Shown piece after piece: positions 51,656 through 60,879 of a DNA stretch of 64,000 nt. Source of the stretch: Draconibacterium mangrovi_A (GTDB taxonomy: Bacteria; Bacteroidota; Bacteroidia; Bacteroidales; Prolixibacteraceae); assembly GCF_037646455.1 (NCBI RefSeq), contig NZ_JBBIXN010000004.1, positions 248,001 through 312,000 on the forward strand. Reading direction: 5' to 3'. The position numbers and the translations under genes were made by a program. How positions within the stretch are numbered: the first letter of the stretch is position 1; each line of letters opens with the position of its first letter. A model generated the notes under the pieces. It did not search any database, had not been told where the DNA came from, and saw only the letters and a list, made by a program, of their open reading frames with translations.

Positions 51656-52885
51656 ATGATGAAGATTCTTATAACAATTTTCATGAGTATCCTGGGTACT
51701 CAATTTATTTGCGGACAGAATATAGATTCAATTCTGAATAATTACTACAAAAATAGTTCTATTCCATCCTGCATTATGGGATATGTTAACCGGGACGGAG
51801 ATTTAAATTATTATGCATTTGGCCCTGCAATTTTAGGTGAACATGGCAATGTTGACGCGGATAATATTTTCCGCATTGCATCCATGACCAAACCAATTAC
51901 TTCCGTTGCAGCACTGCAACTGGTAGAAAAAGGACTGATTGGATTGGATGATCCTTTAAATGAACTACTCCCGGAAATGAGCTCCATTCCCATATTAGAT
52001 GAAAACGGAAATTTAAGAACCAGTTATACAGACATCACACTACGACAATTACTGACCCACACTTCGGGTTTTGCATATAATTTCACATCAGGTAAATTGG
52101 CAAATTCAGCAAAATATCTCATCGGTTATGATAGTATAATTGGCAACATTACAAATCTCAAAATAGACAGTAATTGGGATTATGTAGATAATCCGAGGAT
52201 TTTTGATACCGGAACTTCTTTTCGTTATGGAACAAGCACGTACTGGGTCGGAAAATTGGTTGAGAAAATTTCTAATATGGATATGGAAAACTATTTCCGG
52301 GAAAATATTACCGGACCTTTAAAAATGGATCACACCTGGTTTAATGTACCTGACAATCTTAAAAATAAAATTGTTGCATGGGGCACAACTGACTCATTGG
52401 GTAATTATTTGGAGCATGAAAGGTTACCAAAAGAAAAGGTAACAGACTTCAAGGGCGATGGTGGATTATACTCTTCTGTAAATGATTATTTAAAATTTTT
52501 GCAATGCATATTAAACGATGGAAAATATGAAGGTGGCCGGATATTAAAAAAAGAAACCGTTGAAATGATGTTAGCCGATCAGTTACCTTCAGATGTATCA
52601 GTTGTGTGGGAAGGCATAACTGATTATATGCCCGATTATATAAAAGATTTTTGTGATGTATCTGATCGTTGGTGCTTTATAGGTGCATACGAAAATAATC
52701 CGGAAGAAAATATAAGAGCAAATGGAGCCGTTTGGTGGGCTGGTGTTCAAAATACATATTTTACTATCGATCTTAAAAATAAGGTTGCACTGGTATTTAT
52801 GTCACAACTTTATCCAACCGTAGATAAAGAAAGATTTGAGTTTTACAGATTATTAGAGAAAGAAGTTTATCAAACCTTAAAATGA
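51656..52885 (+). CDS. Secreted serine hydrolase of the beta-lactamase/esterase family (class C-like)
   Basis: 409 residues. Signal peptide ending FICGQ. The SxxK motif is in RIASMTKPIT (Ser at about residue 80), the second motif position carries YGTST in place of YxN, and DGGLYSSVNDYLKF is the usual third-helix region. This family includes class C beta-lactamases, DD-peptidases and esterases; the changed second motif and the absence of KTG suggest an esterase or similar hydrolase rather than a true beta-lactamase. One of two such genes in the array. Confidence 0.88.
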   Translation: MMKILITIFMSILGTQFICGQNIDSILNNYYKNSSIPSCIMGYVNRDGDLNYYAFGPAILGEHGNVDADNIFRIASMTKPITSVAALQLVEKGLIGLDDPLNELLPEMSSIPILDENGNLRTSYTDITLRQLLTHTSGFAYNFTSGKLANSAKYLIGYDSIIGNITNLKIDSNWDYVDNPRIFDTGTSFRYGTSTYWVGKLVEKISNMDMENYFRENITGPLKMDHTWFNVPDNLKNKIVAWGTTDSLGNYLEHERLPKEKVTDFKGDGGLYSSVNDYLKFLQCILNDGKYEGGRILKKETVEMMLADQLPSDVSVVWEGITDYMPDYIKDFCDVSDRWCFIGAYENNPEENIRANGAVWWAGVQNTYFTIDLKNKVALVFMSQLYPTVDKERFEFYRLLEKEVYQTLK

Positions 52886-52956
52886 AGCCTGAAAGTATAC
52901 AAATGCTGAATTAAAATATTTCCATTAAACTTTTAAAAACTAAAAACAAAAGAATT

Positions 52957-53469
52957 ATGAAAAGGTTAGATTTTTTAATTATGCTGGCTATTCTATTCGG
53001 AATGGCAGGATGTCAGAACGAACCGGTAAAGAAGCAATACTTTAAAGAAGCTTCCGAAATTGAGCTTGTTAAAAAGGCAGCTATTGCATTTCAGAACAAT
53101 GATCCTGAAACCTACAGATCTTGCTTCGCCGATACAGCCAGATTCTGGCACAATCAAAACTGGGTTACTGATCCCGGATTAACCATGGACGAACAGTTGC
53201 AGATACTCAAAATGGTTGTATCAAACAAGGAATATTACAGGTATGAGGATCCAATCGTGGAGATGATTATGCCGGATGATAAGACACACTGGGTTCATTA
53301 TTGGGCCATTCTGAAAACAAAATATATTGGAGACGATGTTGAAATTACTGTACCTATTCATTTTGCTTTCAGCATTGTCGATAATAAGATCGTTCATGAG
53401 TATGGTTTACATGATTCGCTTCCTTTTTACCTTGCTGAACAAAGGATTAAAGAAGCTAGCGTGAAATAA
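52957..53469 (+). CDS. SnoaL-like lipoprotein
   Basis: 170 residues. Lipobox MAGC. The NTF2-like domain is visible: LVKKAAIAFQNNDPETYRSCFADTARFWHNQ, then a substrate-side strand VHYWAILKTKYIGDDVEITVPIHFAFSIVDNKIVHEYGLHDS, and the conserved His-rich C-terminal strand typical of SnoaL-like polyketide cyclases. It precedes the EthD-like gene and a 9-bp perfect intergenic hairpin. Confidence 0.8.
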   Translation: MKRLDFLIMLAILFGMAGCQNEPVKKQYFKEASEIELVKKAAIAFQNNDPETYRSCFADTARFWHNQNWVTDPGLTMDEQLQILKMVVSNKEYYRYEDPIVEMIMPDDKTHWVHYWAILKTKYIGDDVEITVPIHFAFSIVDNKIVHEYGLHDSLPFYLAEQRIKEASVK

Positions 53470-53488
53470 CACTTTACTGAAGCAATTT

Positions 53489-53526
53489 CTTGCTTGCCGC
53501 GGGAGATTTGAATCAGTGCAAGCAAG
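53489..53526 (+). other. Stem-loop with 9-bp perfect arms
   Basis: CTTGCTTGC (53489-53497) and GCAAGCAAG (53518-53526) are exact reverse complements around a 20-base loop; two further pairs extend it. No T tract follows, so intrinsic termination is unlikely. It is the strongest hairpin in the array's gaps. Confidence 0.4.
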
Positions 53527-53604
53527 AGTGGAGTCTGGAAACCACAATAAAAAAGGGGCGTATCTGAAAAGCCATACGAGTAAGAAAATTTAAAATTTAT
53601 ACCG

Positions 53605-53928
53605 ATGAAAAAAGGAACGATTAAAGTAAGTGTATTATATCCTTCGGGCGAAGGTAAGACCTTTGACATGGATTACTATTTAAACAAACATTCAGAAATG
53701 GTTACCGAACTCTTAGGCGATGCCATGCTTGGAGCAACAGTTGAAGAAGGATTGGCAGGAGGAGAACCTGATTCGAAACCTCCTTACCATGTTATTGGGA
53801 GTATGTATTTTGAATCCGTAGAAGCTTTTCAAAATGCACTAGCACCACATGCTGAAAAAATTATGGGAGATATCCCTAATTTCACCAACATCGAACCAAT
53901 TATTCAGATAAGTAAAGTGGTGATTTAA
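53605..53928 (+). CDS. EthD-family protein
   Basis: 107 residues without a signal peptide, so probably cytoplasmic, unlike most of its neighbours. The EthD ferredoxin-like fold is indicated by KVSVLYPSGEGKTFDMDYYLNKHSEMVTELLG and the C-terminal YHVIGSMYFESVEAFQNALAPHAEKIMGDIPNFTNIEPIIQISKV. EthD proteins accompany ether- or aromatic-degrading enzymes, and dimeric relatives act in polyketide tailoring. Its leader (AAAATTTATACCG) differs from the common array leader. Confidence 0.88.
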   Translation: MKKGTIKVSVLYPSGEGKTFDMDYYLNKHSEMVTELLGDAMLGATVEEGLAGGEPDSKPPYHVIGSMYFESVEAFQNALAPHAEKIMGDIPNFTNIEPIIQISKVVI

Positions 53929-53989
53929 TTTTCTTAAATACCTTAACTAAGCTTTGCAAACTATAGGTAGTTGAGCTAAAACATAAACT

Positions 53990-55144
53990 ATGAGAATAAT
54001 AACGAACAAAATAGAAATCCTTCTATTTTCAATTCTGTTTGTAGTTGTACTTATTGGCTGTAACACAAAAAATAAGGACAAGGTATCCTATGCAAATGTC
54101 CTTTCACCTGTAATCGATTCCATCAATCGAGAAATAAAGAACGGGGAGTATGGAATGATTGACCGTTTTATGGTTATTCAAAATGAAGTACTGCTGGCAG
54201 ATATTAAATATAAGCAGGACTACGACTCCATTGCTCAGAATTATGACACAACTGATTTTCAGTATAATTATAATCATCCCAACTGGCATCCCTATTACAG
54301 ACAATCCGAATTACATACGCTTCAATCTGTCACCAAGAGTATTACTTCAATTCTTTTGGGCATTGCTTTAGATTCAAACGAGGATTATAATGTTGATACG
54401 AAAGCAATGCCTCTTTTCAAAGATTATGGAGTAAACTTCAAGGATAATAGAAAGAATGATATAACTATAGAAGACTTATTGACGATGAGAAGCGGCCTGG
54501 AATGGAATGAGGATGATTATGATGAGTCTTCAAATGATTGTGTACAAATGGAATCCAGTAATGAATGGATAAAGTATGTTTTAAGTAAACAAACAGATAC
54601 AATTCCGGGAATAAGGTTCGAGTATAATAGTGGAGCAAGTGTTATTTTAGGTAAAATCGTTGGAATTATTACAGGAAAACGAATTGATAATTGGGCTGAA
54701 GAAAAATTATTTGAGCCACTTGGAATTACAGATTATTACTGGAAAGAAACTCCTGATGGAGAAATGGATACGGAAGGTGGTTTATATCTTAAAGCGGAAG
54801 ATTTGGCTAAAATTGGTGCCTTATTCCTCAATAAAGGAAAATGGAATAATAAACAAATTGTATCTGACAGTTGGGTAGCTGCTTCGACCAGCCCTGTAGT
54901 TAACGATATAAATCCGGATTACAACACCCAGATAGGATACGGTTATCAATGGTGGATTCCTGAACATGCTGATGGAAAAAGCAATATTATTGTTGGCGAT
55001 GGATACGGTGGTCAGTATTTAATAGTCGTACCGGAATATGATTTAATAGTCGTGTTTAACGGCTGGAACATAAATGAACAGCCCGAAAAGTCAACTTTGA
55101 GTGCTCTTCATAAAAGAATAATCCCGGCTCTTAAAAAGAAATAA
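53990..55144 (+). CDS. Serine hydrolase lipoprotein, class C beta-lactamase/esterase family
   Basis: 384 residues. Lipobox LIGC. The motifs are more complete than in the protein at 51656: SVTKSIT (catalytic Ser and Lys), YNSGAS (second motif, Tyr-Asn), GGLYLKAEDLAKIG and GDGYGGQYLIVVPEYDLIVVFNGWN at the third motif, as in penicillin-recognising esterases. Most likely a secreted esterase or amidase; beta-lactam hydrolysis is possible but not supported by a KTG triad. Confidence 0.88.
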   Translation: MRIITNKIEILLFSILFVVVLIGCNTKNKDKVSYANVLSPVIDSINREIKNGEYGMIDRFMVIQNEVLLADIKYKQDYDSIAQNYDTTDFQYNYNHPNWHPYYRQSELHTLQSVTKSITSILLGIALDSNEDYNVDTKAMPLFKDYGVNFKDNRKNDITIEDLLTMRSGLEWNEDDYDESSNDCVQMESSNEWIKYVLSKQTDTIPGIRFEYNSGASVILGKIVGIITGKRIDNWAEEKLFEPLGITDYYWKETPDGEMDTEGGLYLKAEDLAKIGALFLNKGKWNNKQIVSDSWVAASTSPVVNDINPDYNTQIGYGYQWWIPEHADGKSNIIVGDGYGGQYLIVVPEYDLIVVFNGWNINEQPEKSTLSALHKRIIPALKKK

Positions 55145-55154
55145 CTAAATAAAT

Positions 55155-55226
55155 ATGCTAACATTCTTTCGAAAGATCAGACGCTGGCTTATCGCCGAAA
55201 ATAAATTCAGCAGGTACCTTATTTAG
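55155..55226 (+). pseudogene. Truncated DUF6090-type N-terminus, relic 1
   Basis: A 23-codon frame starting MLTFFRKIRRWLIAEN matches the N-terminus of the DUF6090 genes downstream (MLTFFRxIRAALLAE) and ends at an in-frame TAG after YLI, where the intact genes continue into their membrane helix. It lies just after the serine hydrolase gene. Confidence 0.75.
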
Positions 55227-55260
55227 CTGCTAAATAAAAGTTAAACTAAAACCAAACTTC

Positions 55261-56082
55261 ATGAAAAAAATAATTTTATTATGTGTCATTATTTCACTGT
55301 GTTCGAATGTATGGGCACAAGATTATGTCCAAATCGGAAACGACAGTATCCATTTCGAAATAAAAGGAAGCGGCGAGCCGTGGATTATATTGGTACACGG
55401 TGTTACCGGCCGGCTGGAAGATTTAAATCCAATTTTTTACTGGTTAAGTCAGAAAACTACCGTTGTAAGATATTCAAGGGCAGGTAACGGATTTAGTACT
55501 TATCATCAAAGAAATAAAACATTCGATAGCTGTGTGGAAGAGTTGAATGTATTTCTTGAGAAAATTAATGCCCCGGATAAAGTTATTTTAGGTGGGTTTA
55601 GTTTTGGAGGACTTATAACCAGGGCATTTGCCACAAAATATCCTGAACGCGTACAAGCACTGGTGTCACTGGAAGCAACGTTTGAAGAATACTTTAAAGT
55701 ATTGAGTGAAATTGAACCCAATGCAGTTGAAATGGAAACCGAATCGATGTACGGAAGAGATAGTCTCAAAATCCCGATTGGAATAAGAGATGATTTAAAT
55801 GCTTTGTTTCATGTTTGGAAAAGCCCTGAAAAATGGGATACCTGGTTCAATTACCCCGAGTCAATACCACATTGTATGATTACCGCAACCCATGTAAATA
55901 TGGTTCCTTTAAGAACAACAGAAGAATTTATGCAAGCCAGGTACGAGGCACAGAAAAGAATCATCGAAAAATCAAAAACGATGATTCACATTGTCCTACC
56001 TGATGCAGACCATTATGTAATCGGGCAAAATCCCGGCATTTGTATTGATGCATTCGATATGATGATCCATCTAACTAATTAA
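55261..56082 (+). CDS. Secreted alpha/beta-hydrolase
   Basis: 273 residues. Signal peptide ending VWAQ. The oxyanion motif HGVTG and nucleophile elbow GGFSFGGL (GxSxG) are clear, with a catalytic His near HIVLPDADHYVIG. A typical secreted lipase- or esterase-like hydrolase. It follows the relic at 55155 by 34 bases and carries the shared AAACTAAAACCAAACTTC leader. Confidence 0.85.
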   Translation: MKKIILLCVIISLCSNVWAQDYVQIGNDSIHFEIKGSGEPWIILVHGVTGRLEDLNPIFYWLSQKTTVVRYSRAGNGFSTYHQRNKTFDSCVEELNVFLEKINAPDKVILGGFSFGGLITRAFATKYPERVQALVSLEATFEEYFKVLSEIEPNAVEMETESMYGRDSLKIPIGIRDDLNALFHVWKSPEKWDTWFNYPESIPHCMITATHVNMVPLRTTEEFMQARYEAQKRIIEKSKTMIHIVLPDADHYVIGQNPGICIDAFDMMIHLTN

Positions 56083-56099
56083 ATTAGAACGAAACCAAT

Positions 56100-56210
56100 A
56101 TGCTAACATTCTTTCGAAAAACAAGAGCAATCATAACCGCTGATTATAAACCTATTAATCATTCAGTTTATGTATTTGAAGAAATCTCATTAGTAGAGAT
56201 TGGAATTTGA
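56100..56210 (+). pseudogene. DUF6090-type N-terminus, relic 2
   Basis: A 36-codon frame that aligns residue for residue with the first 36 residues of the intact paralogues (MLTFFRKTRAIITADYK against MLTLFRKIRAALLAESK, ending EIGI against VIGI). A missing T in GGAATTTGA, compared with GGAATTTTGA in the intact copies, turns the next codon into a stop. Clearly a decaying copy. Confidence 0.78.
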
Positions 56211-56273
56211 GTCGCTCTTTGAATATAAGGTAATTCATAGAGCCAAATAAGCAAACAAATAAAACCAGCAATT

Positions 56274-57155
56274 ATGAAAAACGTAATTTTTTTATTTTCA
56301 TTTTTAATCCTCTCTTGTTCTTGCAGTTATGCAAGGAGTTCTTTGCAGCCTAAAACAGGTATAGCAGAGGTAAATGGGACGAAACTATATTACGAATTGG
56401 CGGGTGCTGGCGAATGTATTGTATTTATACATGGAAACATAGGGGATTGCCGGCACTGGGATAATCAGATTGATTTTTTTGCGAAAAAATATCAGGTTCT
56501 GCGATATGATGTTCGTGGCTATGGTCAATCTGCCATGCCTGTGAAGGGTGAAAAATACAGTGACCACGGTGATTTGAGAGCCCTTCTTGATTATTTGGAC
56601 ATTGAAAAGGTACATATTGTTGGATTTTCAATGGGGAGTAGTATTGCGGTTAACTTTGCTTTGGAATATCCGAAAATGACTTCATCACTTGTTCCAGTTG
56701 GCCCCTGGGTTAATGGATATGATTCTCCTGCTGCCAGTGATTTCCTGCGTGAATTTAGAAGTATATCATCAATTGTTAATGAGAAAGGTGTTAAAGTTGC
56801 AGCTGAAGAACATGTTGAATTCGAATATGTAAATTCTCATATAATGAGTCGCAAAGTAAAAAAACGGATAATTGATATTGCTTACGATTATACATTTTGG
56901 CACTTTATTAATCGGGAATCGATTCGAATTGAACCTGATGCTGTTAATCTAATAGAAAATATTGAAATGCCGGCTTTAATATTTACATCAGAATATGATA
57001 TTCAAGTATGCAGAGAAGTTGCTGACCTATTGAAAGAGAAAATACTTCATTCTACAAAAGTAGATATTAAGGATGCAACACATTTTATGTTTATGGATAA
57101 ACCTAAAGAATTCAACAATGCATTGTCTGAATTTATTGTGAACTTAAAATACTGA
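56274..57155 (+). CDS. Exported alpha/beta-hydrolase
   Basis: 293 residues. Signal region ending SCSCSYA. The fold motifs are HGNIG (oxyanion), GFSMGSSIA (nucleophile elbow, GxSxGS) and a C-terminal DATHFMF His. Compared with the protein at 50077 it is a different branch. It lies 63 bp after relic 2 and precedes three DUF6090-type genes. Substrate unknown. Confidence 0.85.
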   Translation: MKNVIFLFSFLILSCSCSYARSSLQPKTGIAEVNGTKLYYELAGAGECIVFIHGNIGDCRHWDNQIDFFAKKYQVLRYDVRGYGQSAMPVKGEKYSDHGDLRALLDYLDIEKVHIVGFSMGSSIAVNFALEYPKMTSSLVPVGPWVNGYDSPAASDFLREFRSISSIVNEKGVKVAAEEHVEFEYVNSHIMSRKVKKRIIDIAYDYTFWHFINRESIRIEPDAVNLIENIEMPALIFTSEYDIQVCREVADLLKEKILHSTKVDIKDATHFMFMDKPKEFNNALSEFIVNLKY

Positions 57156-57218
57156 GAGGTAGTGCCCTAAAGCTAACGTGGATATGCAATTCATAAAATA
57201 AGACTTAAAAATATTGTT

Positions 57219-58019
57219 ATGTTGAAAATCCTTCGAAAAATAAGAGCAGCCTTACTTGCTGAAGGCAAAACCGGAAAGTATTTAAAGTACGCCATTGGTG
57301 AAATTTTACTGGTGGTAATAGGTATTTTGATTGCACTTCAGGTTAATAACTGGAATGAAGGGCGAAAATCCAAAAGTCAGGAAATTACAATCCTAAAAAA
57401 TATAAAAGAAGACATCAATCTGGATACACTGGATTTGACATTCAATTATGAGTACCACAAAAAATTCTATGAAGCCGAAGCAGCTTTTCTGGAACTTTTA
57501 ATGTCTGAAGAAATGAGTGAGGTCTCCAAAAATAGAGTCAATTTCAATGATGCTCTGGGAACAAAACTTTGGACCGTTTTACACAAATCCACTTTCACCA
57601 ATCTACAAAACAATGATGTTAATTTGCTGAAGAACAATGAAATCAGAAAAGAAATATCGAGGTTTTATGATTTCTTTCACGAGGCGATAGAGCAAATGGC
57701 CAACCAATTCGTTGAATTCAGGCTTTACGAAAAGAAACTACCTTATTTTAAAAAGTATTTCAAGGTAATTCCTGAAACCTACAAACTTTTGCAGATTGAA
57801 GGAGAGCCTGATTATTTAGATCATAAAATGGATAAATATAAAATCGAACTAAAGGATTTGGAAGGGGCCAGAAATGATGATGCCTTTATTTTTACAATGA
57901 ACGAGATTCTATTTCTTCGAAGAGCTTTTATTGATTTTCATGAATCTATCCTTCTCGAAATTTCGTCACTAAATAAACATCTTGATGAAGAAATCCTGAA
58001 ACTGGAAAAATCACTGTAA
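57219..58019 (+). CDS. DUF6090-family single-pass anchored protein, copy 1
   Basis: 266 residues. The N-terminus MLKILRKIRAALLAEGKTGKY leads into a helix (about residues 26-45; AIGEILLVVIGILIAL) ending QVNNWNE, the DUF6090 signature. The remaining 220 residues are helical, acidic and probably periplasmic. No catalytic motif recognised. DUF6090 proteins are abundant in Bacteroidota but have no known function. The N-terminal 45 codons are nearly identical in the next two genes while the C-terminal parts are unrelated. Confidence 0.8.
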   Translation: MLKILRKIRAALLAEGKTGKYLKYAIGEILLVVIGILIALQVNNWNEGRKSKSQEITILKNIKEDINLDTLDLTFNYEYHKKFYEAEAAFLELLMSEEMSEVSKNRVNFNDALGTKLWTVLHKSTFTNLQNNDVNLLKNNEIRKEISRFYDFFHEAIEQMANQFVEFRLYEKKLPYFKKYFKVIPETYKLLQIEGEPDYLDHKMDKYKIELKDLEGARNDDAFIFTMNEILFLRRAFIDFHESILLEISSLNKHLDEEILKLEKSL

Positions 58020-58088
58020 CATGCTTCATATTGATGACTTGATCAGTACGGACTTATGAATTACGTTTTATAAACTAAATGAAAACCT

Positions 58089-59204
58089 ATGCTAACATTC
58101 TTTCGAAGATTAAGAGCGGCCTTACTTGCTGAAGGCAAAACCGGTAAATACTTAAAGTATGCACTTGGGGAGATTCTTCTTGTTATTATAGGGATCTTAA
58201 TTGCCCTGCAAATTAACAACAGCAATGAAATTCGTAAGACCGAGAACAAAGTTGTCGCCATTTTAAAAGAGGTACAACACGATTTAGGTTTGGATATACA
58301 ACAATCGGATGAGCTCATTGCATTTTACAGAAAAAATGACTCCATAATCAACCTGGTTCAGGCTGATAAGTTAACTTATGAAGATTATAAGGGCAAGTAT
58401 TCTGGTATGTTGAGGAATCTGATTTTGGGGGCTTATCATATTCAAATTCATACCAATGGTTATACCAACCTAATGGCAGATATTGATAAAATTCCTGAAG
58501 GTCTTAAGGAGATAATTGATCCTTTAAATGAAATATACGTGTATAACAAATACAAAATAGACATGTATGATGTTCGATTAGATAAAATTACAGACAGGGA
58601 AGCAGACAAATTAGCGGCTACCAAAGACTGGTATTACCAATTAAGTAAGCAACATTTGACAGCCCAAATGATTGATTATTTCATGACGGATGCCAGCTAT
58701 AAAAATGCGACAGAAACTTATAAAAAGGCTGCTAGAAATCTGTCGAATAATGTCAAAACCTTTAGAGCAAACGCTATTAGTGCTTATCTAAAAATCAATG
58801 ATCTGTTGGAAAGCAAAGAGGCACTTCCGGATTTTATTCCTTATAATTTAGTTGTATTAACTCAAGATCAGCTACAAGATTACGTTGGCATTTATAAACT
58901 AGAAAAGGTTGAAAATCGAGATTTTACTATACCTGACATGAAAATTAAGATTTGGATACAAGACCATCAGTTGGCTGTAACTTATGTTGAGCCTACTGGT
59001 GGGAATCCGGGGTGGATTACAACTAATCCCAGTTATTGGGAGCAAATGAGCCCCCTCTATTTTGAAGATTTGGATAAAGCATTTGGTCATGTAGATGTTT
59101 ATGAAAAAATTGAATTTATCAGAAATAACGCAAGACAAGTAACAGGATTGATTCATACCCCCCATAGCGGTCCTGGGGCTCATTTTAAAAAACTAAAGAA
59201 CTAA
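58089..59204 (+). CDS. DUF6090-type anchored protein with a C-terminal lipocalin-like domain, copy 2
   Basis: 371 residues. The N-terminus (MLTFFRRLRAALLAEGKTGKY, helix GEILLVIIGILIALQINN) is the shared module. A helical middle (about 60-270) is followed by an extra C-terminal region (about 285-370; DQLQDYVGIYKLEKVENRDFT, IKIWIQDHQLAVTYVEP) that looks like the small beta-barrel domain seen at the end of many serine beta-lactamase-like proteins in this phylum. About 105 residues longer than its neighbours, so a fusion is probable. Confidence 0.78.
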   Translation: MLTFFRRLRAALLAEGKTGKYLKYALGEILLVIIGILIALQINNSNEIRKTENKVVAILKEVQHDLGLDIQQSDELIAFYRKNDSIINLVQADKLTYEDYKGKYSGMLRNLILGAYHIQIHTNGYTNLMADIDKIPEGLKEIIDPLNEIYVYNKYKIDMYDVRLDKITDREADKLAATKDWYYQLSKQHLTAQMIDYFMTDASYKNATETYKKAARNLSNNVKTFRANAISAYLKINDLLESKEALPDFIPYNLVVLTQDQLQDYVGIYKLEKVENRDFTIPDMKIKIWIQDHQLAVTYVEPTGGNPGWITTNPSYWEQMSPLYFEDLDKAFGHVDVYEKIEFIRNNARQVTGLIHTPHSGPGAHFKKLKN

Positions 59205-59276
59205 TAACGGAAGCACAAAAATATTAAATGCAACTTTTATAAACTGTTGCCCTATATAAGTTAAAAATTAAAACCT

Positions 59277-60017
59277 ATGCTAACACTCTTTCGAAAAATA
59301 AGAGCAGCCTTACTTGCAGAAAGCAAAACCGGTAAATATTTAAAGTATACACTTGGAGAGATTCTTCTTGTTGTGATTGGAATTTTGATTGCGCTGAGTA
59401 TCAATAACTGGAATGAGGATAGAAAAAAAGAAAACACTGTTGCCACCTACAAAAAATCTTTAATGGAAGATTTAACAAAAGAAATTGCAAAATCAAAGAA
59501 AGCCATTTCAAAGATGGAAACAGAGTTAGAAGAGTTAGGTGTCATTAGCCATAGAATATCAGCTAATTCGCTAAATATGGATTCCATCGAAAATATCTAC
59601 AGGTTTGAATTCAACCAGAACATCGATCATGATAATGTTAGTATAATAACTCTTGATGCCTTAATCAGTACCGGTAATATCAATTTGCTGGAAAAAGACC
59701 TGTATAATAGTCTCATGCGTTTAAATGATGTTCAGAAGAAAACAAATCAGAATATAGAACTCAATAAAGAGTTTTTTATGATCTATTCAACAAGAATAAA
59801 TGTGCCGTTTAATGATGACTGGAATGCTTTTAGTGGAGAAGCTCTTGAGCGTATATGGAAAGACATTGATAAAAAGGCATTCTTAAGGGATTTCAGTGCG
59901 GCATTGAGCTCTAAGGTATTAATAAACAAATTCATCATAGAGGCACAAAAAGAATGGTTAGATGAAACGGAACTGGTTTTTAAAAAGCTTAATGAACAGG
60001 ATTTGGAGAGAAAATAA
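59277..60017 (+). CDS. DUF6090-family single-pass anchored protein, copy 3
   Basis: 246 residues. MLTLFRKIRAALLAESKTGKY then GEILLVVIGILIALSINNWNEDRK is the shared anchor, followed by a helical, charged, coiled-coil-like region with no catalytic motif. The DNA of the first 50 codons is very close to copies 1 and 2, the rest is unrelated. Gaps of 60-70 bases separate the three copies; each has the AAAACCT-ATG leader. Confidence 0.8.
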   Translation: MLTLFRKIRAALLAESKTGKYLKYTLGEILLVVIGILIALSINNWNEDRKKENTVATYKKSLMEDLTKEIAKSKKAISKMETELEELGVISHRISANSLNMDSIENIYRFEFNQNIDHDNVSIITLDALISTGNINLLEKDLYNSLMRLNDVQKKTNQNIELNKEFFMIYSTRINVPFNDDWNAFSGEALERIWKDIDKKAFLRDFSAALSSKVLINKFIIEAQKEWLDETELVFKKLNEQDLERK

Positions 60018-60113
60018 CCTTTAACTAATAAACTAAGACAAGCTGGGAAATGGGCGTAAAAACCACCACGTTCAATCCTGATATTCATTTAATTTAATTA
60101 ATACCAATAAACT

Positions 60114-60869
60114 ATGAACTTAGAATTATCGAACAAAAATGCAGTTGTAACCGGAGGCAGCAAAGGCATAGGCCGAAGTATAGCCCTAAATCTTGCAAAC
60201 GAAGGATGTAATGTTGCACTATGCGCAAGAGGAAAAGAGTCGCTGGAAAAAACTAAAAATGAACTCTTAAAAACGGGAGTAAAGGTTTTCACTTCAGTTT
60301 GTGATGTCGGGAATAAAAATCAACTGGATGAGTTTTTAGAAAACTCAAAAAAGACACTGGGGAGCATTGACATACTGGTTAATAATGTTTCAGCGTTACG
60401 TTTTGGCGACGAAGAACAAGATTGGGAGGCATCAATCAATCTGGATTTACTGGCAAGTGTACGGGCTACAAAAAAGGTTGTCCCCTGGATGATTGATCAG
60501 GGAGGTGGAAACATTTTATTTATCTCTTCAATTTCAGGACTCGAATCCGGATCGCCACCTTCTTATGCTGCCGTAAAAGCGGCTTTAATCAGTTATTCAA
60601 AAACATTATCAACGCAACTGGCACCCAATAACATTAGGGTAAATACCATTGCTCCCGGTTCCATTGAGTTTGAAGGTGGTTTATGGGATCAGATGAAACA
60701 AAACAATCGTGAATTTTACGATATGGCCCTGGCATCAGTTCCATCCGGGCGACTTGGAACACCTGACGAAATAGGGAAAGTAGCTGCATTTTTGGTTTCG
60801 CCATGTGCAAGTTGGATTACCGGCGCTTGTATTTCGGTTGATGGTGGACAACACAGGTTTAATCTTTAA
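60114..60869 (+). CDS. Short-chain dehydrogenase/reductase
   Basis: 251 residues, no signal peptide. The cofactor motif is TGGSKGIG (about residues 13-20), the active site has Ser in ISSISGLESGS and YAAVKAAL (Tyr and Lys), and NNVSA replaces the usual NNAG. An NAD(P)-dependent oxidoreductase of the classical SDR group acting on an alcohol or ketone. It is one of two cytoplasmic-looking products of the array (with EthD). The next gene starts 10 bp after its stop. Confidence 0.93.
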   Translation: MNLELSNKNAVVTGGSKGIGRSIALNLANEGCNVALCARGKESLEKTKNELLKTGVKVFTSVCDVGNKNQLDEFLENSKKTLGSIDILVNNVSALRFGDEEQDWEASINLDLLASVRATKKVVPWMIDQGGGNILFISSISGLESGSPPSYAAVKAALISYSKTLSTQLAPNNIRVNTIAPGSIEFEGGLWDQMKQNNREFYDMALASVPSGRLGTPDEIGKVAAFLVSPCASWITGACISVDGGQHRFNL

Positions 60870-60879
60870 AAAACAAATT

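Noticed and set aside
53489..53526. Stem-loop as an intrinsic terminator
   Set aside because: Strong stem but followed by AGTGGAG rather than T residues.
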